A stretch of 64,000 nucleotides of DNA. Origin: Halopiger goleimassiliensis. GTDB taxonomy: Archaea; Halobacteriota; Halobacteria; Halobacteriales; Natrialbaceae. The stretch covers positions 372,001-436,000 of the forward strand of contig NZ_HG315690.1 in NCBI RefSeq assembly GCF_000455345.1. The letters are read 5' to 3'. The translations under genes and the position numbers were made by a program. The first letter of the stretch is position 1. Each line of letters opens with the position of its first letter. The notes beneath the pieces are model-generated. The model made no database searches and was not told where the DNA came from. It worked only from the letters and a program-made list of their open reading frames with translations. Positions 25,163-33,204 of this stretch are shown here, piece after piece.

Positions 25163-25897
25163 CTACGACGCGCCAGTCAGCCCGGCCTCACCGAGCGCGC
25201 TCGCCCGTCGCTCGCGGTCGAACAGGTTCACGCCGTCCGAATCGGTCCTGATCGTCCCGATAGCGACGTCGTCCGGCCCGATATCGGCCTCGAGTCCGTC
25301 GTCGAGCGCCCGCAGGGCCAGGCTCGTCGCCGCGCTCGTCTCCAGATCCTGCGTGTACTCCGCCTCGAGCGAGTCGCGGATCGCCTCGCCGTTGCCGCCG
25401 ACGGCGACCGCGCGCCACTCTCGCGGCGTCCCGGATGGATCGACCTCGTACAGTCGCGGATCGCCGCCGTCGATGCCGCCGAACAGTAGCGAGGTGCCGA
25501 ACGGCCGCATGCCCCCGGACTGGGTCGATTCCTGCACGTAGTCCCCGACGGCCGTCGCGATCCGTTCGACGCCGGCGCGTTCGCCGTACCGAAGGCGCTC
25601 ACGCTGGCCCGCGAGGCGCGCCTCCTCCACGAGGTGGCGTCCGTCGGCGACGTGGCCGGCCGTCGCCGCCCCGACGCGGTCGTCGATGGCGTGGAGTTTC
25701 TCGACAGTCTCGGAGACCTGCAGCGGGGACTGTACCGGACGGTGTGCCGCCAACACGACGCCGTCGGTCGCTCGCACGCCGACGACCGGACCACCCCGTC
25801 GGACGGCTTCGCGGGCGTACTCGACCTGGTAGAGCCGCCCGTCCGGCGAGAAGATCGTGCTGGTCCGGTCGTAGGCCTCCCGCTGGGGACCCTGCAT
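25163..25897 (-). CDS. psmA: 20S proteasome alpha subunit (paralogue)
   Basis: This 244-residue alpha subunit forms the outer rings and gate of the 20S core. The N-terminal YDRTSTIFSPDGRLYQVEYA is diagnostic, and QREAYDR precedes it. The pocket lysine for ATPase C-terminal tails is kept in VEKLHAIDD (the residue equivalent to Lys66 of Thermoplasma). The central block TAGHVADGRHLVEEARLAGQ is also typical. Compared with the usual alpha subunit it has AAHRPVQSPL where VDKRIRSPL is common, a sign of divergence. The ATG at 25897 overlaps the psmB stop by one base, so the two are co-translated. A pair like this next to its own beta suggests an accessory, not the main, proteasome. Confidence 0.9.
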   Translation of the reverse strand: MQGPQREAYDRTSTIFSPDGRLYQVEYAREAVRRGGPVVGVRATDGVVLAAHRPVQSPLQVSETVEKLHAIDDRVGAATAGHVADGRHLVEEARLAGQRERLRYGERAGVERIATAVGDYVQESTQSGGMRPFGTSLLFGGIDGGDPRLYEVDPSGTPREWRAVAVGGNGEAIRDSLEAEYTQDLETSAATSLALRALDDGLEADIGPDDVAIGTIRTDSDGVNLFDRERRASALGEAGLTGAS

Positions 25898-26619
25898 CAG
25901 GACGCACCTCCGGTCTCGAAGCGCACGCCGTCGCGATCGATCACCGCGAGCGTAACGCCGTCGCCGCTCGCGGTGTCGCGTTCGCTGGCGGCCTCGACCG
26001 CGGCAGTCGCCGTCGTCACCGCCTCTTCCGTCGGAGCGTCGGGTTCGAACCGGTCCTCGAGCACGCCGTAGGCCAGTTGCATCCCGCTGCCGCCGGCGGC
26101 GTACCGGTCGGCCATCACGGAGCCGCTCCCGTCGAGTTGGAAGACGTGCGCTCCGGCATCGTCGACGCCTCCGAGCAGCGGTGCCACGGGAGCGCCTCGC
26201 ACCAGTCCGCCGGCGACCTCCGCCAGCGCGCTCACGCGCATCGGGCGGCCGCGTCGGGTCTCGTACAACCTGGCTTCGACGCTGAGCGACCGGAGCAAGT
26301 CCTGGGCGGGGCCGACGGAGCCGGCGATAGCCATCGCCGCCGTCGGGTGGACGGACTCGATCTTTTGGGCGTCCTTGTTGGCGACGAGTCGGCCGCCGAG
26401 ACTCATCCGCTGGTCCGCGGCCATCACGACGCTCTCGTCGGCTTCCATCGCGACGATGGTCGTCCCCGTCTCGAGCGTGGGGGTGTCCTCGGACGGGTTC
26501 GGCGCAGCGTGTTCGGCCGGGGGCCGCTCCTCGAAACTGCCGAGTCTCGCTTCCGTGCGGTGGTGTCGCTGTCGTCGGTCGTCGGTGGCGCGACCACCCG
26601 CGTCGAATCGATGTCGCAT
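25897..26619 (-). CDS. psmB: 20S proteasome beta subunit (paralogue)
   Basis: This is the catalytic subunit, 240 residues, with a propeptide of 52 residues. Processing at Gly52-Thr53 would free the nucleophile Thr53 in TLETGTTIVAMEA. The active-site Asp lies in VVMAADQRMS and the Lys in NKDAQKIESV region, with one residue more than usual in the loop between them. AIAGSVGPAQDLLRSL is the next conserved block. The propeptide is unusually Arg/His-rich (MRHRFDAGGRATDDRRQRHH). The ATG at 26619 is preferred over the GTG at 26625 because ATATATTC (reverse) lies 25-31 nt upstream. It is the first gene of the psmB-psmA operon. Confidence 0.9.
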   Translation of the reverse strand: MRHRFDAGGRATDDRRQRHHRTEARLGSFEERPPAEHAAPNPSEDTPTLETGTTIVAMEADESVVMAADQRMSLGGRLVANKDAQKIESVHPTAAMAIAGSVGPAQDLLRSLSVEARLYETRRGRPMRVSALAEVAGGLVRGAPVAPLLGGVDDAGAHVFQLDGSGSVMADRYAAGGSGMQLAYGVLEDRFEPDAPTEEAVTTATAAVEAASERDTASGDGVTLAVIDRDGVRFETGGAS

Positions 26620-26643
26620 ACCCACCTCTCGGTCCGGCGCGCG

Positions 26644-26651
26644 AATATATG
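26644..26651 (-). promoter_or_regulatory. TATA box of psmB-psmA
   Basis: On the reverse strand the sequence reads CATATATTC here and lies about 27 nt before the ATG at 26619. It is followed directly upstream by the 18-bp palindrome. Confidence 0.5.
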
Positions 26652-26654
26652 TTA

Positions 26655-26672
26655 GCTAAAATATATTTTAGC
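26655..26672. promoter_or_regulatory. 18-bp perfect palindrome upstream of the proteasome operon
   Basis: GCTAAAATATATTTTAGC is identical on both strands and lies just upstream of the psmB TATA box, where BRE and activator or repressor sites are found. It is strikingly AT-rich in a GC-rich region. No plus-strand gene starts nearby, so it should serve psmB-psmA. A dimeric regulator site is likely; a second TATA-like element is an alternative. Confidence 0.5.
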
Positions 26673-26784
26673 CGGGCGACGAAATCGAGTCGGCCGGCAC
26701 CGGAATCAGACGGTCGCCTGGAAGTCAGTTCCGGTGGCACAGCGATCGGCGGTGGTGACGACGGAGCCGGTACAGCAGGCCGTC

Positions 26785-29496
26785 TCAGGCGTAAAACAGC
26801 GGTGGCCGCCGGTCGCCGCCGTACTCCTCGTCGGGCAGGTACGCCTCGAGGGCGCTCCGGTCCTCGTTGCCGAGCAGTTGATCGAGGACGTCGACGGCCG
26901 CGCCGCGATGGAGGGGCCGGTTGTCGTTGCCACACTGGTCGTCCATCACGCAGGCGGGACAGCCGCCCGGATCACCGCAGTCGCAGTCAGCGATCAGTCG
27001 TCGCGCCCGGCGAGCAACGGCCTCGAAGTGCTCGTAGATGGCCCGCGCGAACCCGAGGCCGCCCTCGACGCCGTCGTAGATGAACCAGCCGCTGGCCGGC
27101 GGCCGCTCCAGATTGGTCGCGATCTCGCGAACGGTGGCCTCGGCCGCAGCGATGTTTCGCGGCGCGTCGCCGTCGTCGGTCGCCACGCCGAACCCCTCGT
27201 TCGATTCGGACGGCTCCTGATCGAGGTGCGAGTCGATCGTCAGCGTCGCCAACCCGCCCAGGTCGCGCTTGTCGACCATCAACTCGAGCGGCGCGACGCC
27301 GATCGTCGCGTGCTCGGCGGCGTGCAACCCGCCAGCGTAGCCGAGGTGAGCCGTCCCCGCGAGGTCGTCCTCGAGTTCGGGGACGGAGACGTCGCGGTAC
27401 TTCTCGATCAGCGCGCGCTCGACGTCCTGGGGAACCTCGAGCCAGCAGAGTTGCGTCTCCATCGAGAGCGGCGGGTTCTCCGTCGGGATCGACTGCTTTC
27501 GCTTCTCCCCACCGTGGATCGCGACCTGATCGTACGTGCCGTGGTAGACGAGGACGCGACCGCGGCCGAAGTGGAGGGTGAAGTCGCCGATCTCACGGGA
27601 GCGCTCCGAGACGGCGTCCAGCACCGTCACGTCGGTCCGCGTCCGGGTGTAGTAGTCGACGTCCGTCGGCCGCAACGTGACGCTCGGCCGTGGCGCGGCG
27701 TGGTCGACGTCGACGACCTCGTACTGTTTCCCCTGGTGGAGGCGGACCGCCCCCTCGTGGAAGTCCCGGAGGACGCGTTCCGTCGCCAGCGGTTCCATCT
27801 CCGGATCGTGCACGTCGTCGACGCCCTCGGCGAGTCGGACCTCGTACTCCTCGCCCGTCGTCGCGTACAGCGAGACGGACTGCTGGGGTCTGGGCGGTCC
27901 CGCGTACGAGACGCCCGTCTCGAGGTGACCCCGTAGCTGCCCGGCCCGCCGCCACATCTCGATCCCGCGCTCGAGGCGCTCGCGCTCGGTGAAGGTCCCC
28001 GCGTCGGTCTCGTCGATCGCGAGTTCGTCGGCCGCACACCGGAGGTGCTGGGCGAAGACGGCGTCGTTGTCGACGTCGACCACCGCGTCCTCGACGTCGT
28101 TCTCGAGCAGGTAGTCGGGGTTGGAGACGACGTACTGGTCGAGGGTTCGGTGTTCGGCGACGAGCACCGAGAGCGCACGACTTCGTCCCCGACCTGCGCG
28201 ACCGATCTGTTGCCAGAACGACTGTCGCTGGCCGGGATACCCCAGCTGGACCGTCGCGTCCATCGCGCCGATGTCGATGCCCAGCTCGAGGGCGTTCGTC
28301 GAGGCGACGCCGTCGAGCAACCCGTTCCGGAGCTGATGTTCGGTGCCGTGGCGTTTCTTCCGGGAGTGGCCGGCGTGATAGGGCTCGATCGCGCTCCCGC
28401 GGTCGGGGTTGGTGTAGTAGCGGGGGTTGTCGCGGCGGTGTTTCGACGCCCGCTTGACCGAGAGTTCGGCGAGCTTCCGGGAGGGCGTAAACAGCAGCGT
28501 CTGGGCGTCGTTGTAGGTCAGATGCGACAGGACACGCGGCGCGTCGACCGTGGCCGGGACGCGCTCGGAAATCGTGTCGTCCGCGTCGTCCGCCGTCCGT
28601 TCGGCACCGGGTTGCTTCGCTTCAGCGTCCGTCTCCGACCACTCGCCGCGCTCGTCGTCTCGCTCCCGGTCCCGCGGCGGCGGGTTCCAGAGCACCAGAT
28701 CCCGCGGCCCGCGCGGCGAGCCGTCCTCGTCGACGACGGTGACCGACTCGTCGATCAGTGCCGCGGAGTGTTCGCCCGGGTTCCCGATCGTCGCGCTCGT
28801 GAGCACGAACTGCGGGTCGGCGTCGTAGTACGCGAGAACGCGTTTCAGTCGCCGGACGATCCAGGCGACGTGCATCCCGTGAACGCCGGTGTAGGTGTGG
28901 GACTCGTCGATCACCACGAGGTCACAGGCCGAGAGAAAGCGCGCCCACCGGTCGTGGTCGTGCAGGTAGGTGTTCACGCCCGCGAAGTTGGTGATGATGA
29001 CGTCGGCCTCCTCGCGGATCCGCCGCCGGTTCTCGCCGCGTTCGGTGTCGCCGTCGTACACCCGGACCGTGATCTCGAGCCCCAGATCGTCGAACAGATC
29101 GTTCAGCGCCCCCTCCTGATCCCGCGAGAGCGCCTTCGTCGGGTACAGCAGGTAAGCGGTCGATTCGACGCCCCGAGCGCGAGCCTCGAGGTAGTTTCTG
29201 GCGATCTGGAGGGCGTAGACCCGGGTCTTCCCCGAGGACGTGCTCGTCGCGACGCAGACGTGCTCCCCGTCGGCGAGCGCCGCGAGCGCCTCTGCCTGAT
29301 GGGTGTAGAGGTCGTGCTCGAGGGGACCCGCGAGTTCGGATTGCAACACGTCTTTGGCGGGAACCGTCTGGGCGTCTCGCCCCGGCAACTCGAGGACGCT
29401 GACGTCCGCCGGATCGTGGTATCTGGGAAAGCTCTCGACCAGCTCCTCGCCGGTGATCGGGACGTCCGTCCGCGTCTCGGATTCGGGTTCGCTCAT
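26785..29496 (-). CDS. Hrq1/MrfA-type superfamily 2 helicase with DUF1998 zinc site
   Basis: This 903-residue ATP-dependent helicase shows motif Q around HDLYTHQAEALAAL, Walker A in ATSTSSGKTRV (Lys90), YPTKALSRDQ (Ia), the DEAH-like box VVIDESHTYTG (Asp197-His200), SAT in FVLTSATIGN, and LLFTPSRKLAEL and QQIGRAGRGR in the second RecA lobe. The C-terminus carries Cys residues at 838-855 (CDCGDPGGCPACVMDDQC), the zinc cluster typical of DUF1998 in Hrq1, YprA and MrfA proteins. These repair crosslinked or alkylated DNA. It follows the exonuclease gene by 16 nt on the same strand, matching the MrfA-MrfB pairing known in Bacillus. Confidence 0.88.
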   Translation of the reverse strand: MSEPESETRTDVPITGEELVESFPRYHDPADVSVLELPGRDAQTVPAKDVLQSELAGPLEHDLYTHQAEALAALADGEHVCVATSTSSGKTRVYALQIARNYLEARARGVESTAYLLYPTKALSRDQEGALNDLFDDLGLEITVRVYDGDTERGENRRRIREEADVIITNFAGVNTYLHDHDRWARFLSACDLVVIDESHTYTGVHGMHVAWIVRRLKRVLAYYDADPQFVLTSATIGNPGEHSAALIDESVTVVDEDGSPRGPRDLVLWNPPPRDRERDDERGEWSETDAEAKQPGAERTADDADDTISERVPATVDAPRVLSHLTYNDAQTLLFTPSRKLAELSVKRASKHRRDNPRYYTNPDRGSAIEPYHAGHSRKKRHGTEHQLRNGLLDGVASTNALELGIDIGAMDATVQLGYPGQRQSFWQQIGRAGRGRSRALSVLVAEHRTLDQYVVSNPDYLLENDVEDAVVDVDNDAVFAQHLRCAADELAIDETDAGTFTERERLERGIEMWRRAGQLRGHLETGVSYAGPPRPQQSVSLYATTGEEYEVRLAEGVDDVHDPEMEPLATERVLRDFHEGAVRLHQGKQYEVVDVDHAAPRPSVTLRPTDVDYYTRTRTDVTVLDAVSERSREIGDFTLHFGRGRVLVYHGTYDQVAIHGGEKRKQSIPTENPPLSMETQLCWLEVPQDVERALIEKYRDVSVPELEDDLAGTAHLGYAGGLHAAEHATIGVAPLELMVDKRDLGGLATLTIDSHLDQEPSESNEGFGVATDDGDAPRNIAAAEATVREIATNLERPPASGWFIYDGVEGGLGFARAIYEHFEAVARRARRLIADCDCGDPGGCPACVMDDQCGNDNRPLHRGAAVDVLDQLLGNEDRSALEAYLPDEEYGGDRRPPLFYA

Positions 29497-29512
29497 GGTT
29501 CGGGAGGTGAGA

Positions 29513-31198
29513 TCAGAAGTCGGTCAATCCGGCCTGTTCGGTGTCCTCGGTGCTCGTGCTCGAGCGACCGGTTCCCTGGCTGTGCGACGCCGATCCGTCG
29601 CTCGTCGTCTCGCCTCGATTCGCCTCCGCGGTCGCCGCCGGGGAGTCGCCCGTCGACTGACTCGCGTCGGTTCGGTCCACATCGTCGACGCTCGAGGCCA
29701 TTGTCTCGGACGCCAGCGGCGCGTCCCGCAGGCGTTCGTAGACGTGCCAGAGGGCACGACAGTCGTCCTCGCAGTAGGCCTCGTGGCGGTCCCACGCGAG
29801 TTCCGCGCCGGTGCGCACGAATCGCTGGTAGGCCGCGGCCGTCGCCGCGCCGTCGAGGCCCGTCTCCGCACCCTCGTAGCCTAGCGCGTCGGCGACGACC
29901 TCGAGTTCGTTCGTCCGGCCGGGGAGCAGGGCGTTCTCGTCTTTGACGGCCCACAAGTAGAGGTCGAACTTGGGGATCGACTCCCACGCCTCGGCGTAGT
30001 AGGGGACGTGTTTCGCGACGAACGAGCCGAGGTGTCGGTAGTCGAACCCCCAGCCGTTCCAGGTGAGCAGCGCGCGGTTCGGGTGCATGCCGAAGAGCCA
30101 GTCGCAAAAGGCCTCGAGCACCGGCGCGGGGTCGCTCGGATCCTCCCGCTCGACGAAGGCCCGATACTCGTCGGTTGCGGGATCGTAGACGCCGATCTGC
30201 CAGAGGATCGTCGGCGAGAGGCCGTCGGTCTCGACGTCGAGACACAGCGGCGGTTCGTGCCAGTCCGCGCCGGGCAGTGATTCGTCGGTCAATCGTCGCG
30301 GCTCGCCCGTCTCGAGGACCCGAGCGTGCTGGTGCATCGTCCGGGCGCGCTCGCGGCCGACGCCCGGGAGGTCCGCGAGCGTCGCGATCGAGGTCTCGAG
30401 GAGTTCTGCGCGAGTGGTCACTCCCCGGTCGGCGAGTCGATCCGCCGTCTTCGGTCCGATTCCGGCCACGGCCTCGAGGCCGAAGTCGGTCACGTCGTGC
30501 GTGTCGACGCGAGTGACGCCGTCCGCGGTCAGCGTCAGACTCGCGATCGATCCCCGCTCGCCGTAGCCCTTCGTCGGGCCGGCCCCGCGGACGCGAACGG
30601 AGACGCAGTCGTCCCCGAGCGGTTCGACGCCGCCGACCGTCTCGTGGTCGACGCAGCGGACGGCACCCGTCCCGGGTTCCAGGTGCCAGAGCGCATCGTA
30701 CCCCGCAGGCTCGCTCCCCGTCAGCAGGGTGGTCACCGTTCCGGTTGGCAGCGCGTCGGCCAGCACCGGCGCTCCCTCGAGGCGCGTCTCGAGGGCCGTC
30801 GGCCGCGTCACCGTCGTCACGTCGTCACAGACGAGCGACACGGTATCGGCCTCGAGCGTCCGCAAGACGGCGTCCGGGTCCGCACGCAAGGCCTCGGTCC
30901 CGGGCGCGAGGGCGATCTCGAGGGGAGCGTCGTCGTCGTTCCCGTCCTCCGGCGCGGTGGCCTCGAGCAGCCGTCGAGACAGCGGGCCGTCGCCACCGGT
31001 CTCGAGTGGCGGATGCACGGCCGGGGCATCGAAGACGCTCCGGGCCCGCGCGAACGCCTGCGGGTCGCGATCGGGGCCGAGCACCCAGACGGCGTCGGGT
31101 TCGACCGTCGCTGCGAGATCCTCGAGCGTGGGGACTGGCCGATCCGCGATCGCCGACGGCGGGAGGGCGAGGACGGTGACGCCGGCTCGAGCGGTCAT
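29513..31198 (-). CDS. YprB/MrfB-type RNase H-fold exonuclease with helix-hairpin-helix domain
   Basis: This 561-residue protein has three parts. Residues about 1-235 are an unrecognised N-terminal domain. About 240-300 is a tandem helix-hairpin-helix DNA-binding region with VAGIGPKTADRLADRG and LADLPGVGRERARTM. About 315-495 is a DEDD-like nuclease with LCLDVETDG (Asp321, Glu323), TWNGWGFDYRHL (Asp386) and AYCEDDCRALW (Asp478, Asp479). The tail (about 500-561) is Ser/Thr/Gln-rich and disordered. The start is ATG 31198, with CATTATC (reverse, about 31222-31228) upstream. It is first in an operon with the helicase. The predicted activity is a 3'-5' DNA exonuclease. Confidence 0.8.
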   Translation of the reverse strand: MTARAGVTVLALPPSAIADRPVPTLEDLAATVEPDAVWVLGPDRDPQAFARARSVFDAPAVHPPLETGGDGPLSRRLLEATAPEDGNDDDAPLEIALAPGTEALRADPDAVLRTLEADTVSLVCDDVTTVTRPTALETRLEGAPVLADALPTGTVTTLLTGSEPAGYDALWHLEPGTGAVRCVDHETVGGVEPLGDDCVSVRVRGAGPTKGYGERGSIASLTLTADGVTRVDTHDVTDFGLEAVAGIGPKTADRLADRGVTTRAELLETSIATLADLPGVGRERARTMHQHARVLETGEPRRLTDESLPGADWHEPPLCLDVETDGLSPTILWQIGVYDPATDEYRAFVEREDPSDPAPVLEAFCDWLFGMHPNRALLTWNGWGFDYRHLGSFVAKHVPYYAEAWESIPKFDLYLWAVKDENALLPGRTNELEVVADALGYEGAETGLDGAATAAAYQRFVRTGAELAWDRHEAYCEDDCRALWHVYERLRDAPLASETMASSVDDVDRTDASQSTGDSPAATAEANRGETTSDGSASHSQGTGRSSTSTEDTEQAGLTDF

Positions 31199-31290
31199 CG
31201 GTCGTCGGGAGGCCCGCGGCGATAATGAGGGTTTGGACACCAGAGTGAAAGTGGTAGCAGTCGATAGGAGAACGGTTGCGTCTAATACCA

Positions 31291-31546
31291 CCACGAAAGC
31301 CCCTACCTCGCTCGACCGGTTGCGACTCGTTGCGGTCCTCGGCCTTCGGCCTGCGGTCCTTACATCGTCTCACCGGGTCGAGCGAGGCAGCCCCTTTCAT
31401 TCCCACCCGTATCGGCTGGCCGGTCATGCCATTGCGGGTTGGAATGAAAGGGGCTGCCGGCTCCGGGAAGACGGGCGAAGTAAGCACGGCAGTGAAACGA
31501 GGAGCGCAGCGAGTCCATCGACCGGAGCCGTCAGGGGCTTTCGTGG
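31291..31546. mobile_element. 256-bp element of nested inverted repeats (MITE-like)
   Basis: The ends CCACGAAAGCCCCT (31291-31304) and AGGGGCTTTCGTGG (31533-31546) are perfect inverted repeats. Inside, CCTCGCTCGACC (31306-31317) pairs with GGTCGAGCGAGG (31376-31387). A further pair of 24-nt arms with one mismatch (31386-31409 with 31435-31458) closes a 25-nt loop. No frame inside resembles a protein. It fills most of the 430-bp gap between the divergent exonuclease gene and thyA. No target-site duplication is visible at its ends. It could be a miniature transposable element, a dispersed haloarchaeal palindromic repeat or a structured RNA gene. Confidence 0.55.
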
Positions 31547-31628
31547 CGTTCTCGATCGTTACAGATACCTGAACATCACGATCGGCGAGCGATCAATGTT
31601 TTAGTCGGGGGCTTCGAATGGCGGGACA

Positions 31629-32657
31629 ATGCAACAGTACCTCGAGTTAGTCGAAACGGTCCTCTCCGAGGGCACCCACAAACCCAATCGGACCGGCGTC
31701 GACACGATTTCGTCGTTCAGCGAACACTACGAGGTCGATCTGCAGGAGGGGTATCCCCTGCTGACGACCAAGCAGATGGACGGCTACCGCTGGAACTCGA
31801 TGCTCCACGAGGTCTGCTGGTATCTCTCCGGCGAGGAACACATCCGGAATCTCCGCGAGGAGACCAAGATCTGGGACGCCTGGGCCGACGACGAGGGCCG
31901 ACTGGACACCGCCTACGGTCGCTTCTGGAGGCGGTATCCGGTCCCCGAAGGCGAGGCGCGACTCGAGGGCGAGTCCTGGCCAGACGAGTCCCACCGGTGG
32001 GTCACCGTCGAGGAGACCGCCGACGGCGGTCGGCGACGGGTGTTCGACCAGCTCCAGTACGTGATCGACACGCTCTCGGATTCGCCGAACTCCCGGCGGC
32101 TCGTGGTCAACGCCTGGCACCCCGCCAACGCGGCCGTCTCGACGCTGCCGCCCTGTCACTACTCGTTCGTCTTCAACGTGCAGGGCGACCGGCTGAACTG
32201 CCACCTCACCCAGCGCTCCGGTGACATCGCGCTCGGCGTCCCGTTCAACATCGCCGCTTACGCCCTCCTGACGAAAGTGATCGCCCAGCAGACCGGGTTC
32301 GAACCAGGCACGTTCGCCCACACCGTCGTCGACGCCCACGTCTACTGCGGCCGCGGCGACCGCGGCGACTGGTACGCCGACAACCTCGAGTCCCTGCAGT
32401 CCCGCCTGCGCGACGTCGACGACCGCGAGGAGTACCGCGAGATCCGCCAGTGGCTCGAGGCCGAAGCCCCCGCCGAAGCCGAGGGCGACGAACGCCTCGA
32501 TCACGTTCCCGGCCTGCTCGAGCAACTCTCCCGCGAACCGCTCGATCGCCCGACCCTCGAGGTCGCCGACGTTTCGATCGACGACCTGACCGCCGACGAC
32601 GTCGAACTGAAAGAGTACGAGTCTCACGACGGCATCGAGTTCGCCGTGGCCGAATGA
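31629..32657 (+). CDS. thyA: Thymidylate synthase
   Basis: The enzyme methylates dUMP to dTMP using methylene-tetrahydrofolate and releases dihydrofolate. It has 342 residues, including inserts. The catalytic cysteine is Cys176 in LPPCHYSFVFNV. QRSGDIALGVPFNIAAYALL gives the dUMP and folate contacts, and NRTGVDTISSF is near the N-terminus. The region after 255 has an acidic insert (WLEAEAPAEAEGDERLDH) typical of haloarchaeal copies. A box (GTTTTAGTC, about 31598-31606) precedes the ATG by 27 nt. folA overlaps its stop by 4 nt, so the dihydrofolate product is recycled by the next gene. Confidence 0.95.
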   Translation: MQQYLELVETVLSEGTHKPNRTGVDTISSFSEHYEVDLQEGYPLLTTKQMDGYRWNSMLHEVCWYLSGEEHIRNLREETKIWDAWADDEGRLDTAYGRFWRRYPVPEGEARLEGESWPDESHRWVTVEETADGGRRRVFDQLQYVIDTLSDSPNSRRLVVNAWHPANAAVSTLPPCHYSFVFNVQGDRLNCHLTQRSGDIALGVPFNIAAYALLTKVIAQQTGFEPGTFAHTVVDAHVYCGRGDRGDWYADNLESLQSRLRDVDDREEYREIRQWLEAEAPAEAEGDERLDHVPGLLEQLSREPLDRPTLEVADVSIDDLTADDVELKEYESHDGIEFAVAE

Positions 32658-33202
32658 CCGATCACGAATCCCTCCCCGAAACGCTCGCGGACGCGACCGA
32701 CCGCGAACTGGTGGGCATCGTCGCCGTCGCCGACAACGGCATCATCGGAACGGACGGCGCGATGCCCTGGCACCTCCCCGAAGACTTGCGACACTTCAAG
32801 GAGACGACGATGGACCATCCGGTCATCATGGGCCGGATCACCTACGAGAGCATCCTCGAGACGCTCGGCGAGCCGCTGCCGGGACGGACGACGGTCGTGG
32901 TGACGACCCGGGACCTCGAGACGCCCGAGAACGCGGTCGTCGCGGAGAGTCTCGAGGAGGGGGTCCGGAGGGCCGAGAAGGCCGCACGCGAACGCCACGA
33001 CGACGCCGAGCGAATCTTCGTCGCGGGCGGTGCATCGGTCTACGAGCAGTTCCTCCCGGCCCTCGAACGGCTGATCGTCACCGAGGTTCACCGGGAACCC
33101 GACGGCGACGCACACTTCCCGGACTGGGATCGCGAGTCGTGGCGGGAGGTCGACCGCGACGACCGCGACGGCTTCGCGTTCGTCGAGTACGTCCGGGAGT
33201 GA
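32654..33202 (+). CDS. folA: Dihydrofolate reductase
   Basis: This NADPH-dependent enzyme reduces dihydrofolate made by thymidylate synthase to tetrahydrofolate. It has 182 residues. It shows LVGIVAVADNGIIGTDGAMP followed by the WHLPEDLRHF substrate loop, PVIMGRITYESI, and the cofactor block RIFVAGGASVYEQFLP. An N-terminal extension of about 18 residues precedes the core. The ATG is inside the thyA stop (ATGA overlap), proving translational coupling by position. The kinase-like gene starts 2 nt after its stop. Confidence 0.93.
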   Translation: MTDHESLPETLADATDRELVGIVAVADNGIIGTDGAMPWHLPEDLRHFKETTMDHPVIMGRITYESILETLGEPLPGRTTVVVTTRDLETPENAVVAESLEEGVRRAEKAARERHDDAERIFVAGGASVYEQFLPALERLIVTEVHREPDGDAHFPDWDRESWREVDRDDRDGFAFVEYVRE

Positions 33203-33204
33203 GG

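Noticed and set aside
25163-26935. 590-codon frame that would extend the proteasome alpha subunit upstream
   Set aside because: The upstream part overlaps psmB in another frame and is Arg/Pro-rich; the canonical alpha N-terminus starts at 25897.
28045-29946. 633-codon plus-strand frame opposite the helicase
   Set aside because: Antisense of a helicase with all SF2 motifs; no recognisable domain.
31291-31546. CRISPR array
   Set aside because: The repeats are inverted, not direct, and there are no regular spacers.
31276-31572. 98-codon frame inside the nested inverted-repeat element
   Set aside because: It follows the repeat arms on both strands and has no protein features.
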